Shown: in pieces, positions 1-9,583 of the stretch | How positions within the stretch are numbered: the first letter of the stretch is position 1 | Layout: each line of letters starts with the position of its first letter | DNA from: Diabrotica undecimpunctata | Lineage: Eukaryota; Arthropoda; Insecta; Coleoptera; Chrysomelidae | Assembly (NCBI RefSeq): GCF_040954645.1 | Contig: NC_092811.1 | Location: forward strand, 87,287,199 to 87,351,198 | Length of the DNA: 64,000 bases | Direction: 5' to 3' | The notes under the pieces: model-generated | Databases searched by the model: none | Seen by the model: the letters and a program-made list of their open reading frames with translations, nothing else | Told to the model about the DNA's origin: nothing | Position numbers and translations under genes: made by a program

Positions 1-442
1 TTTTCGTCTGGGAAACACCTTAAACCTTATTCTGGGTTATCTCATGAAAGTGATTATGTAAAATAATCTTATGGGAATATTTGTCCGAACGAACCCGAAC
101 TTTTCGCCTTGTCTAGATCAATATCAGCTAGAATTGATGAGGTAGCTACTACACGTACGCAACTTTCTAATCGAGAATTACTCAGTTTTGATCGGTGGTC
201 ATTTTTGATTATTTTTAGGATAGAAATAATTTTTTTCAAACATACGTTCTTCCGAACAAAGACATCATTTACTTTGCATTTTTCGTCAAAAGCGGAAATT
301 TATCAGGGCTCACATAAAATTTATAAACATTTTCAATGTTTACTAAGAAAAATACATTTTTTAAGTGTGAAAGTCTTCGGGATCTGCATCCACATCTATA
401 TTAAATGGCGAGGAAAACATTTTTATAGAAACCAATATCTTC
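1..442. other. unannotated AT-rich stretch
   Basis: No coding homology, splice-framed exon or repeat structure could be recognised here. It lies downstream of the last visible mannosidase exon on the minus strand, so it is presumably intronic or degenerate repeat DNA. Confidence 0.4.
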
Positions 443-1462
443 TCAGCTTTGAACATTTGGAATCGTAATTGAAATTCGTTGATTAAAAGGTCTATATATT
501 GTACGTATTTTCGAGAAGTAGTAACGTTTTCTTTTTCGAAATGTTGAAAGTGACACATTATCCTGCGCATTATGATCATTGAGATGCTGAGTCACGTCGA
601 TAAAAAACCCAAAGTCGCACATCCATTCTTTATTACCAAAATGAGGAAAAATATATTCCTTTATATTCAAGAACAATTGCATTTCGCTTTTTAAGTTGTA
701 TATTCTTTTTACCATTGCATCTCTACTAAGCCAACGTACTTCGGTTTTAAAATCCACGTCGCCATATTAAGCTTCTAATTCTTTTAGGAATTCTTTAAAT
801 TCACGGTGATTTAACGCGCACTACTTTATAAAATTGAATAGTATAATATTTATTGGTAAAGTTTGTTTAGCAGTAAATGGTTGACTTCAATTAGTACCGA
901 ATATAAACATCCTGGGTTAACCGATAATAGTATAAAAGGCCCAGTTTCAGGTAACAATGGTTTACCTGAGGTACAAGGTCTTAACAATGGGCCAAGTCAG
1001 ATAAATTTAATAATATTTACGACCGCACTAATTGAAGTCAACCATTTTCTGCTAAACAAACTTTACTGTGACATGTGGCAAACTCAATATTTTCACACCA
1101 CAATGTTATTGGTAAATTATGTAATGGTTAACGAATATTTCCCTGACTGTGACCTTTTTAATGTATTGAAATAGCCTTCCCTATACTCCTACCTCCATGC
1201 TTGACATTGTTCGTGATACGTCTGTCCATATACCAATATTCTTTTCTAATAAAATTGAAAAATTTTCCAACAGACTTTACTTTATCGTACAGGTCTTTGC
1301 TGGTTGGAGTCCCTTGCATTGAAATCAGTGAAAACAATTCTTCGGTAATATTAAATTTGGTGTCAATACCACGTAAAAATATAGCCAGTTGTGCTGTATC
1401 GCTAATATCGCAACTCTCATCAAGTGCCAAAGAACAGTATTCGAATTTTGCAATGATTTCAC
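443..1462 (-). pseudogene. hAT-derived GTF2IRD2/ZBED-like transposase relic
   Basis: Two minus-strand blocks look like the middle of the hAT-derived protein family that includes vertebrate GTF2IRD2 and ZBED-like proteins. The upstream block (about 1462-1158) contains 'SLALDESCDISDTAQLAIF' and continues through a segment resembling 'ITEELFSLISMQGT'. The downstream block (about 757-443) contains 'TEVRWLSRDAMVKRI' and 'KEWMCDFGFFIDVTQHLN', both typical of this family. The blocks are in different frames, and a small inverted-repeat element (857-1065) sits between them. There is no complete reading frame, so this is a dead copy. The sequence at 1589-1611, read on the minus strand, begins CAGGGATGAGCAACG and could be the 5' terminus of the original hAT element; no matching left terminus or 8-bp duplication was found. 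Confidence 0.7.
857..1065. mobile_element. small MITE with 40-bp inverted ends
   Basis: The two ends are inverted copies of each other over about 40 bp (857-898 and 1024-1065), differing at one or two bases, and include GTTTGTTTAGCAG followed by TGGTTGACTTCAATTAGT. Each arm is bounded by TA, as expected for Tc1/mariner-type integration. No coding capacity. It splits the two blocks of the hAT-derived pseudogene, so it inserted into that older copy. Confidence 0.65.
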
Positions 1463-1479
1463 GAACGTATGTGTTTTTG

Positions 1480-2230
1480 TTTTATATTCGGTTGTATTTA
1501 TATTTTATAACGAAATATTGATGGGAGAAAGTCGATAAAATAAATTCAATTTTAGAAATGCTTCACTGGCCACATAAACATGTTTAATGGGCCGCACGTT
1601 GCTCATCCCTGTTGTAGAATATTATTTTATTTGTATGAAATATACACTTGACACTTACCTATCACGTGAGATCTTTGTCCTACAGTTACCAATAAAAAAA
1701 AAATGGTTTTGTGGTATTAACAACACTTTTAAACGTGGGACCAGAATAACGTGCCATGCAATTTGTAGGACAATGTAGGTGTTAAATTATATAAAGATTA
1801 ACTAACAGAAAAACAGAATTTATACAGAAAAAAAATGTGGTTAGTAATTATTTTTCATGACCTCGTTAATGATATACGAATATGTTGGAAAGGGGGACTC
1901 TTGGATAAAACCTTGCATTTTGTAGGACACATTTTTTTTGTGCTACTCGTCAAATTAGCTTGCAATAAATGGTAAAAATGGTCCTGGGATCCCGGGCTAG
2001 AAGGATAGGGTAAGAGAGAAATAATTTCAGGATCCCACTAGAATTTAGTACTGGGAAATATAGTAAAATTAATGATTCGTTTCATTGAACAGCTTTTTTA
2101 AAGACTAGTTTTAAATAATAAAAACGCAAATAGCAGGTATTTTACTAAAAATATTGTAAAACATTATTTCTTATCATCATTTGATTATATCGGAAGTAAT
2201 TAATAAATAATTGATATGGTTTTAATATAC
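1480..2230. other. no recognisable feature
   Basis: Intronic AT-rich DNA next to the last visible alpha-mannosidase exon. No later exon of that gene could be found here, so the C-terminal part must lie beyond the left edge. Short open frames at 1587-1778 show no family resemblance. Confidence 0.4.
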
Positions 2231-2430
2231 CTTAGCGCTGTTGCAGTTATCCATTCACACTCTTTGATTCCGTTGGACAGTATTCTGGCATAATCGTTGG
2301 CAACATGTTGCTTTTCAGTTCCTGTGATTGCATCATGATGTTGCATTACTCCCATAGCTTCGCGAAGAGCATTGAGGTCAACTTTGTCGACTGGATCTAA
2401 GTCAGCTAAAGCATAAAGCTGTTTGCATAT
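2231..2430 (-). CDS. lysosomal-type alpha-mannosidase (GH38), exon 8
   Basis: This exon completes the catalytic N-terminal half visible here. It begins phase 0 after an AG acceptor at 2431-2432 with 'ICKQLYALADL', and ends phase 2 at a GTATAT donor. It holds the family signature 'LREAMGVMQHHDAITGTEKQ'; the HHD motif supplies a histidine ligand of the active-site zinc in GH38 enzymes. 'HVANDYARIL' follows. All 200 nt are open in the frame required by exon 7. Family knowledge: class II alpha-mannosidases release terminal alpha-mannose from N-glycans in lysosomes. The remaining beta-rich C-terminal exons would lie left of position 1. Confidence 0.93.
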
Positions 2431-3610
2431 CTGAAAATGAATAGTTAAAATGTTAACATTAGTTTAGAATAATTACTAAAATAGAAAGTATGTATATAAC
2501 AAAAAAAAAAAGGATTTTGCAGAACATGTAATATATATGAACACGACATAGACATAATTTTTATTTTTCCCGTCTGATACATTTTTTTTCTCAATAAATT
2601 TTCACTGATTTTGCAGAATGAATCCCAAGTAAAAATAGATACTATAATGACTTTAACTACTTTCACAACTACCAACAGTTTTGGTGCACGAGATTATGGG
2701 CTATTCATTATGTAGGAATTAAAGTTCCTTTTCTAATTTAGAAAGAAACTTCAATGTTAAAGAGATTTTAGTGTTTTATATGGTCAATGGTCCCCCAGAT
2801 ATGAAAAAACCGCGGAGTGCTACTATTTAAAGGGGTGCATTTGTGAGAAAGGAGTCAATTATATTTACCTTTCGTAAATATACATGTACAGAAAAGTTGT
2901 TTATAATAAAATTTTCTATCGAAATATCACCTTTAGACTAAAAAATATATTTTGAAAACGAAGTAAACAAAAACACGAAAACACTCGATTTTTCTTTTTT
3001 GTCCCCATACATTTTTCCCAAGGAGATATAGATACAGGCATTGCTTCACAGAAAAAAATTTTCTATTCTTTCTCTTTAAAATGGTGTTTGACAGAAGTCT
3101 TTAAGATTCACAGTATTCGAGATACGATTTTTTAAAGTTCGCCACTAACACTATTTTTGCGCCATTTTCCCTATTTTTTCGAACATATTGCTTTATAACT
3201 TTTTTCTGCTCAGTTTTAGGTATATGAGTCGCCTATTATCAAAGTCGCCAATCTCCACCTTGACCAATTTTACAGCAACCGCGAAATTTTGTGGTAGCTT
3301 TATTTCGGTTACGATTAGCCTAGTTATTATAATTTTTGTTGTAATTATGTAATGAGGATTTTGTTTCACACATATTTTTTATAGTCTGTCAAGTATCTAC
3401 TAAGAAAGTTCAAAAACAAAAATGAACATTGGCGATTGTGATACAATACCACAGAATAAATAACAAGTGTTTTATTATTCGGTGCTAATACTGTAACTTT
3501 GGTTAGTTTAATACAAATTTCGCTGCCTTCAAGTCATTTGAAATGGGTCTAGTTAAATCAAAAGTCATTCTTGCCAAAATTAATTTTATTTTAATGAAAT
3601 TTTAACGAAA
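2431..3610. other. intronic DNA, nothing recognised
   Basis: AT-rich intron between exons 7 and 8. The motif TCGCCAATC occurs at 3243, in reverse near 3424 and again near 5208. It may be a subterminal repeat of the transposon whose transposase fragment lies at 3611-4066, but no clear terminal inverted repeats were found. Confidence 0.3.
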
Positions 3611-4066
3611 TTATACAGATAGTGCTACATTTTCTTCACTTTGTCGACCACAGAATGAGTCTTCGTGGTTAGGTACGCTAGGTAGATCCATGTTCTGTAA
3701 AGGTGCTGTGTAGTATTCCAACCTTGGAATTTGGACCCAAGTGTCTCCAAAATGAATTTCAAGTAAATTCTTGACGTCTTTTAACTTCTCCCGACTGACC
3801 TTTTGTATATTGTTAACTTTAAGTATGGTAGGCTTGATACGAGATATCCTTTCTTTAATCTCGGTTACGCTTCGAAACACTCGTTAAAACGTTGAAATTT
3901 AGATCACCCTTCACCAAAATGTCTCCAGGTTTTTTGCTTGATCGCTTCAGATAAAGTAATTTACATTCGGTAAGTGTAAAATGCCACTGTCTTATAGCTT
4001 TAATGAAGCTATCGGCCTCGGTCTTCCAGTCGAAAAAGTTAATATCTTATTTTGCGCAGCAGATGA
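3611..4066 (-). pseudogene. C-terminal fragment of an uncharacterised transposase family
   Basis: Minus-strand fragment resembling the C-terminus of the transposase-like family seen twice more on the right side of the window. Reading from 4066: 'FFDWKTEADSFIKAIRQWHF', then 'KKPGDILVKGDLN', a frame change near 3890, then 'KLKDVKNLLEIHFGDTWVQI' and 'PRLEYYTAPLQ', ending at a stop near 3611. The 'LL..HFG..W...P.L..YY' pattern also occurs at 59174-59359 ('LLKKMFGEDWPTSDPRL'). Upstream, the reading frame is lost and a LINE tail follows at 4050-4151. The domain resembles a family common in uncharacterised arthropod proteins (possibly a Pfam DUF; name not checked). Confidence 0.5.
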
Positions 4067-4151
4067 TAGTGAAAGGTTTTAGGTAGGTAATTGTAAATAT
4101 AATGAGAACCGACGTCTGTATACCAGCACGGCACCTAAAGAACAAGAAACA
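4050..4151 (+). mobile_element. LINE 3'-tail fragment (RTE-like)
   Basis: About 100 bp matching the 3' end of the RTE-like LINE at 32633-34876. Both contain GAAAGGTTTTAGG followed by TTGTAAA, a segment around GACGTCTG/AACGTCTG, and CACGGCACC followed by an A/G-rich tail. It is a severely 5'-truncated copy lying against the transposase relic. Confidence 0.6.
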
Positions 4152-5305
4152 TCATAAAGTTTAAAAATGTTTTTTCTGATTCTTATTATTAGCTAAGATG
4201 GGATATTCCTACCTGTTGCACTTGGTCGGGGTTCCTTTATACTAAACCTTGTTCTTTAAATTTCATCAGGAATTACTTTGTGTGCTCTTAATAAAAGCTA
4301 GCAACTTTTTTATAGGTAGTATAAGGATTTAACGGTATATATCGACCTCATTCCACTAACCATTTCATATTCACAGTAGTGTGGCGGTTTTTTCTTAACT
4401 TCACATAACTGCACCCACCTTATCCATGTTGTAGAATTGTTTCCTCAACGGTCGGTGTTTATTTCAATTTCTGCCTTGCTGTTGAAGCATCTGTGCTTGC
4501 CAATAGTACAAAAAATACATTTCGGCTTGAAAAACGCGAAATGTTGGATCAGGCTATATAATTTACTTTACCTAGGAGCCTTGTTATTCATTATTTAGGA
4601 TATAAACTTATTCCTTAAATGGTATGAGCGTGTTAATTTTCAAGTGAAGTTTCTCCCCCAAGAGTATTATTTGTTGTTTGATTATTAACTATCTACTCAA
4701 AAATATAAATTAACTACAGCTTAATAATATGTACGAGTAAAAAAAGTATTAAGTATGATCGCAGAATATAGAAAAATAACTACCGAAAAATTTAAAACCG
4801 TAAAAAAGTATTAGACTGAAGAAAAATATCTCTTTTCAGACTTAAGAGAGTATAGTGATTGTCGGGATATCGTGTATGTCCGTCTCCATAAACTTTTATA
4901 TTACCTCTAAGTAACCGTTTTTGTTACAGTAAATCGCTTTAACCAATTAAAAGACTCCTCAGAGAATAATATTACAGAGAAGATGTAAGAAGGTACGATC
5001 CCTTAAAGATAAGCCTAACCGAAGGTACAATAAGAAGTCCAGAGAAAATCTACAAGCAGTCACAGTCATTAGTAAACAGTCCATATTTGCATTCAGAGAT
5101 CTTGTCACCTTGAAGTGCTTTTAGAAACAACACAAAGTCACCAGAATTTCACGAAACGTAAGTTATTGTATATATTTCTTTATTCGTGTAAATTTTGCCA
5201 GAAAACACAAATCGCCAATCAAGAAGACCAAATTTGTGATTATAAGTAGAAACAAGTAGATGGAAATAATTTATATGACTTACTTGGTTAAATTTATTTA
5301 TTTAT
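4152..5305. other. intronic DNA, nothing recognised
   Basis: No exon, RNA gene or clear repeat boundary was found. A TCGCCAATC motif near 5208 matches ones near 3243 and 3424. Confidence 0.3.
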
Positions 5306-5735
5306 TTACTCCATATTGCTATACGGAGTGGAAACATGAACACTCGGAATTACAAGTACGAGGCGTATAGAAGCCTTTGAGATGTGGGTTTTTCGAAGGA
5401 TGCTGAAGATCTCTTGGACAGAGCACGTGGCCAACAACGAGGTGCTAAGAAGAATGGGTACTGAGAGAGAACTCCTAAATATTGTAAAAAACAAAAAAAC
5501 GAGTTATCTAGGACATATTTACAGAGGAGAAAAATACAACTTCCTACGACTTATAATGGAAGGGAAAGTGGAAGGAAGAAGAGGTCCAGGAAGAAGAAAA
5601 TGCTCCTGGTTGAAGAATGTAAGAGACTGGACAGGCATGGACACACATTTGATACTAAGAACAGCACAATTTGCTGTAGTTATAGCCAACTTTCAGTACT
5701 GGAGAAGGCACCTTAGAAGAAGACTTGGTTAAAAT
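5306..5735 (+). mobile_element. RTE-like LINE, C-terminal fragment
   Basis: The translation begins 'LLYGVET', hits an in-frame TGA where Trp is expected ('ETWTL'), then continues 'RRIEAFEMWVFRRMLKISW', 'HVANNEVLRRM', 'SYLGHIYRGEKYN', 'GKVEGRRGPGRRKCSWLKN'. This is the conserved C-terminal tail found in all the RTE-like LINEs of this window (compare 34301-34813, 55013-55500 and 62057-62323). Only the last 130 or so residues remain, so it is a 5'-truncated dead copy. It lies antisense to the mannosidase, just downstream of exon 7. Confidence 0.8.
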
Positions 5736-5878
5736 TACTTACAAAAAAAAAACACAGCCAGTGAAATTAAACTGGAAAGAGTCCAAAATTCATATTTATT
5801 TATTATCATTTATCTACAGTACCTATCAAATAAAATGATATTATTTATTAATAATAACTTTTTGACATTTCATCTTAC

Positions 5879-6107
5879 CTGTAAGAAATTATTTCCTTCT
5901 CTCTCAAACCTTTTGAGCGTGGGCCTGGAGGTAAAGTAACCGGTCCAAAAAGCGTGAGGATCGGACGCATAAGGGAAGAAATCGTCTTGCTTAACAAACC
6001 ATTTCTTCTTTCCTTTAGTTTCATCATATATAGCTTTGACATAACAAGATGGTGTAGAGTAAATAAGATTATATCTGGAGCCATTAGATTGACGGGCATT
6101 TGCGTAG
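5879..6107 (-). CDS. lysosomal-type alpha-mannosidase (GH38), exon 7
   Basis: The exon runs from an AG acceptor at 6109-6108 to a GTAAGA donor after 5879, giving 229 nt that start with one base completing the exon-6 codon and end in phase 0. It encodes 'YANARQSNGSRYNLIYSTPS', then 'KQDDFFPYASDPHAFWTGYF' and 'TSRPTLKRFEREGNNFLQ', which closely follow the GH38 consensus around DDFFPYAS and WTGYFTSRP. The first base completes a serine codon with either version of exon 6 (AG+C or TC+C), so both splice forms give the same residue at the junction. A TA microsatellite and a Penelope-like relic lie immediately upstream in the intron. Confidence 0.93.
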
Positions 6108-6170
6108 CTAAAAGATAAAGGAGAATAAAATTAGAACAATATTCGACGTAGTAAACAGCTGCAATAATTC

Positions 6171-6172
<2 letters not shown>

Positions 6173-6217
<45 letters not shown>
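6173..6217. repeat. (TA)n microsatellite
   Basis: About 45 bp of uninterrupted TA dinucleotide about 65 bp upstream of the exon 7 acceptor (minus strand), at the left border of the Penelope-like relic. Confidence 0.95.
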
Positions 6218-6222
<5 letters not shown>

Positions 6223-6239
6223 ATAGGAATATCCTGAAT

Positions 6240-7560
6240 TGTGAAAAGTCTTCCAGAATACCTCGAATATATAGCCTACCCAAAGCTCGCAAACCCTACG
6301 TCCCATTGTCAGTGCGTACAAGAGCTCTACACAACCATTGGCTAAGTACTTGGCCAAAACTCTACAACCTCTCGCCAAAAATGCTTCATCCTTCGTCAAA
6401 AATTCTTTTCATTTCATCGAATTTCTTAAACAATACCCTATTTCACCGTCAGATATTTTAGTAAGTTTCAATATCGTTTCACTCTTTACAAACATTCCTA
6501 TAGACGAAACTCTAAACATTCTGAAAACTCAATACTAGTATCCAGCAAGACCACTTATCTCTAGTTAAACATTGTATGTCCAACCTTCCAAAATTAATTC
6601 TACAGACAAATAAATAGTGCCTCAATGGGCTCCCCACTATCTCCAGTAATTGCCAATATCTTTATGGAAGATTTCGAGACCAGAGCACTATCCACATCAA
6701 TGCTCAAACCCACATGTTGGCTACGATATGTTGCCGATACATTCGTCATTTGGCTCCATGGCAGGGATGCTTTGGTGTCTTTTAAAACCCATCTAAATGG
6801 TATACATCCTAGTATCCAGTTTACAATGGAGGTAGCAACTGATTCTTCCCAACCGTTTCTCGACGTTATTATAAAGAAAAACCAATCCCAAGGTTTTCAT
6901 CACCCTGTTTATCTAAAACCCAACCATACCAACCATAGCATCGTTACTTGCATGCCAACTCTCATCATCCCCCTTTACAAATTAATTCAGTCACTAATAC
7001 GATTGTCCCAGATTAATAAGCCTTTGCGATGATGCAAGTAGACCCGCTGAGCTAGTTTAAAACAAGCCCTCATCCAAAACAGTTACCATGAAAATCACAT
7101 CAACAGGAGCATCCACAGACATCAATCTCCCACTCAATCTCAACTCAAAGACTCAGACTCTCATCTAACGAAAGCTTTTCTTCATCAAAAGTGTCACTGA
7201 TAAAATCGACAAAATTCTTAAATCAAGAGATATAAAGACAATATTTACCCCTCAACAAAAATTTGGATCTCTTGTCCGATCAATCAGAGACAACACTCCA
7301 AATGAACACGGAGTTTATGAAATTCCTTGCGCAGACTGCCCCCGATCCTATATAGGCCAAACCAATCGTAGAATCCAAAATAGGATTTATGAACATTAAA
7401 ATTCTGTTCGCAATTCCGACTCAATTTCAGCTATAGGTCAACACCATCTTCATACAGGTCACAAAATTGATTTTGAAAACTACAGAACCATAGCCCCCTT
7501 GGTTTATAGAAACCAAGGTTTATAGAAACTTTGGTTTCTATAAACCAAGAATTATCCATT
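6240..7560 (+). mobile_element. Penelope-like element, degenerate RT plus GIY-YIG
   Basis: The plus strand carries reverse transcriptase blocks typical of Penelope-like elements: 'QPLAKYLAKTLQPLAKNASS', 'DILVSFNIVSLFTNIPIDET' (about 6459-6518), then after frame breaks 'MGSPLSPVIANIFMEDF' (6625) and 'CWLRYVADTFVIW'. The catalytic YVDD box reads YVAD, so the polymerase is dead even apart from the frameshifts. From about 7310 the GIY-YIG endonuclease follows: 'GVYEIPCADC' and 'SYIGQTNRRIQNRIYEH'. A short local palindrome (GGTTTATAGAAACC and its reverse) lies at 7498-7552 near the end. The copy is 5'-truncated and sits antisense in the mannosidase intron between exons 6 and 7. Confidence 0.85.
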
Positions 7561-8397
7561 TTTTTTACCATGCGCTTATTATATTTGGACGGAATGTTAA
7601 TAACACACGCAATTTTTAAGTCACAATATTTAAAATCGCAGTCAAATACAAATTTTAGAATGTCAGTTGATTAATGTTAATGATTTCAATTGTGTGCAAC
7701 GCTAACCTGACCAAAAATGAGTTTCAATTGAGCAAGCGTATATTAATCTTTTTTGACTTTCATTAGAGACATCTTCGCCATAGTTTCCTATAGTTGAATC
7801 ATTTTAAGTTCTTCCTTGCATTTAAGTGGCCCATCAACTCCCACTATGGTACATTTATGTCCGTAGAAGTTAAGGATGACAACTATTATTCGTTTATTAT
7901 TTACCAATTTGTTAAAATAAAAAAAATATAAAACAAAAAAAAAACACATACATGCAACAAATCATAACCATTCTCTAAACTTTGTAGTAAATAACTATAT
8001 TTATAAACTTACTACATGTTTGCTTCTCTTTTAGCAAACAAATGCCTTAACTTAAACTGGAGTTATCGATGGGTTATTGCTGACTATCAGTTAATAATGA
8101 TAAAAAAGACAAACTTGGTCTAGGTAAAAGAAAAACATCATGGCTAAAGCAGTTACGTCAATAATAATGAGTTTGTATCAGGCCTTTATTTCGAGCAAGT
8201 ATATAAAATGAAGATCATGCAGTTAGTTGTCAATAATATAAGGGACCTTAAAGCTTGAAGAAAAAAAATATTAAAACAAAAAAATCTACTATGAACAGTT
8301 TTTTTCAGTGTTTTTCTCGATACATGAAAAAAATAATAAGAAATCAAATTCCTGTCTATACTAGTTTAAGGGAAATAAATCTAAGGAATATAGATTA
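7561..8397. other. intronic DNA, nothing recognised
   Basis: No exon, RNA gene or repeat boundary was recognised. Confidence 0.3.
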
Positions 8398-8612
8398 AGT
8401 GCAGAGACTTAGAGGGTCTGGACACATTGCTAGGATGTCAGAACACGAATACAGAACACGAAGAGATTAACATTTTTAAAACCAGAGGGCTGAAGGAGTA
8501 GAGGACTACCACGAAGGAGATGGATTGATGATGTGGAAGAAGACCTACAGATTTTAAGGGTCAGAAGATAGAGGGAAATTGCCAGGAATCTATAGGAGTG
8601 GCGACTTTTTTG
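8398..8612 (+). mobile_element. LINE C-terminal fragment
   Basis: Translations in shifting frames give 'LRGSGHIARM', then a segment with 'RRGRPRRRWIDDVEEDLQIL' and 'REIARNL'. This is the usual C-terminus of endonuclease-reverse transcriptase LINEs (a GHIARM block, a basic GRP.RRW stretch, then WIDDVEEDL). It is a short degenerate relic about 180 bp downstream of exon 6b. Confidence 0.6.
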
Positions 8613-8789
8613 TGAGCAGGTTAAGATCGGTTTGTCATGCCACTTATGATGAATATAGAATAATTATTAATGAACTAAAAATGAAAGACAAACACAAAAA
8701 TACACAAAAAACATATACATGCAACACGACGACAGCCTCTGTTGAAGCTACGAGACAAAGCAAAAAGCGGACTATCTTTCTCTACTTAC

Positions 8790-8923
8790 GAAATCAATTT
8801 ATCTAAGTTTTTGAACCAAGTTGCGGCGTCTTGGTAATTGAAGTCTTCACCCATGGTTATAATTAGGTTGTGGGTGTCGTAAACGCTTGTCATGTTATCG
8901 AGAACTCGAAAGAATTCATTAAC
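8790..8923 (-). CDS. lysosomal-type alpha-mannosidase (GH38), alternative exon 6b
   Basis: 134-nt exon bounded by a strong acceptor (a T-rich tract ending TTTTTGTAG) and a consensus GTAAGT donor. It encodes 'VNEFFRVLDNMTSVYD' followed by 'THNLIITMGEDFNYQDAATW' and 'FKNLDKLIS', the GH38 block with TMG.DF and WF.NLDKL. It starts phase 0 and ends phase 2, exactly as needed between exons 5 and 7. An independent version of the same block (exon 6a) lies 24 nt upstream. The two share 25 of 44 residues by my count, and the differences concentrate in the first 16. Either version alone keeps the frame; using both or neither shifts it. Confidence 0.9.
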
Positions 8924-8947
8924 CTACAAAAAGAAAAAAATACGAAC

Positions 8948-9081
8948 CTTATCAGTTTGTCTAAATTGGTAAACCAAGTGGTCGCATCTTGGTAGTTGAA
9001 GTCTCCTCCCATGGTGACGATAATATTATTGGTGTTATAATACTGACTTTGGCGGCCCATTAGGGCAAGGAATTGGTCTAC
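8948..9081 (-). CDS. lysosomal-type alpha-mannosidase (GH38), alternative exon 6a
   Basis: 134-nt exon with the same length and phases as exon 6b. It encodes 'VDQFLALMGRQSQYYN', then 'TNNIIVTMGGDFNYQDATTW' and 'FTNLDKLI'. Its acceptor (CACTAG) has a weak pyrimidine tract and its donor reads GTTCGT, a poor match to consensus, so exon definition may need an enhancer or regulator. The 24 nt between its end and exon 6b are shorter than any usual spliceosomal intron, which would physically prevent 6a-6b splicing. I call it a real exon because the frame is fully open and every family-conserved residue is kept. Confidence 0.87.
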
Positions 9082-9421
9082 CTAGTGCATGTATAAATTG
9101 TTATTGATGAATAAGAAAATACAAATAGGTTTAATGAATAAAAAAAAAATAAGAAAATTAGTGTTACATAACCTTCTTCGTTTTTTATCTTTGATTTTTT
9201 CTTTATCGTATAAAAATATATAGGATCTCCTATAAATATATAGGAGGAACTTTGTAAACACATGATGTTTCTAAAAATACTCTAATATATTGTTGAAGGA
9301 GAATTGTCATTTAATTTTAGGACTAAAAGTTCGTATAGACATGTGTTATACGTTTTGTCGTTATTGATACACAGGGTATCGAATTTTTTGTAAAAAATGT
9401 GCATTGTAAGTGAAATTTATT

Positions 9422-9560
9422 GAAATTTTTGAAGTTATACTTCTATACGCGCGGTCGACGTTGGAAATTTACACGGAAGTGAATCGGTGAAATCATTACA
9501 TATGTAATATATGAGTAAGAGAGAGACGGAAGATATATTTTCTCTCTCTTTCTCTTTTTC
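9422..9560 (+). repeat. copy of an interspersed repeat (partner at 12366)
   Basis: About 135 bp closely repeated in the same orientation at 12366-12500: ACTTCTATACGCGCG, then CGACGTTGGAAATTTA, CATTACATATGTAA and AGAGAGAGAC, ending in a CT-rich run. A mariner-type element begins 24 bp later, so this copy was probably split by that insertion. Confidence 0.65.
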
Positions 9561-9583
9561 TTTCTTTCTTAATATTATATATA

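Noticed and set aside
1589..1611. hAT terminus
   Set aside because: CAGGGATG on the minus strand fits a hAT end, but the opposite terminus and the 8-bp duplication were not found, so it is not listed as a separate element boundary.
5875..6399. 174-codon minus-strand frame over exon 7
   Set aside because: It runs through a TA microsatellite (Ile-Tyr run) and is out of frame with the GH38 coding sequence of the same strand; a shadow.
7498..7552. Small palindrome GGTTTATAGAAACC
   Set aside because: Local duplication and inversion within the Penelope relic; no sign of function.
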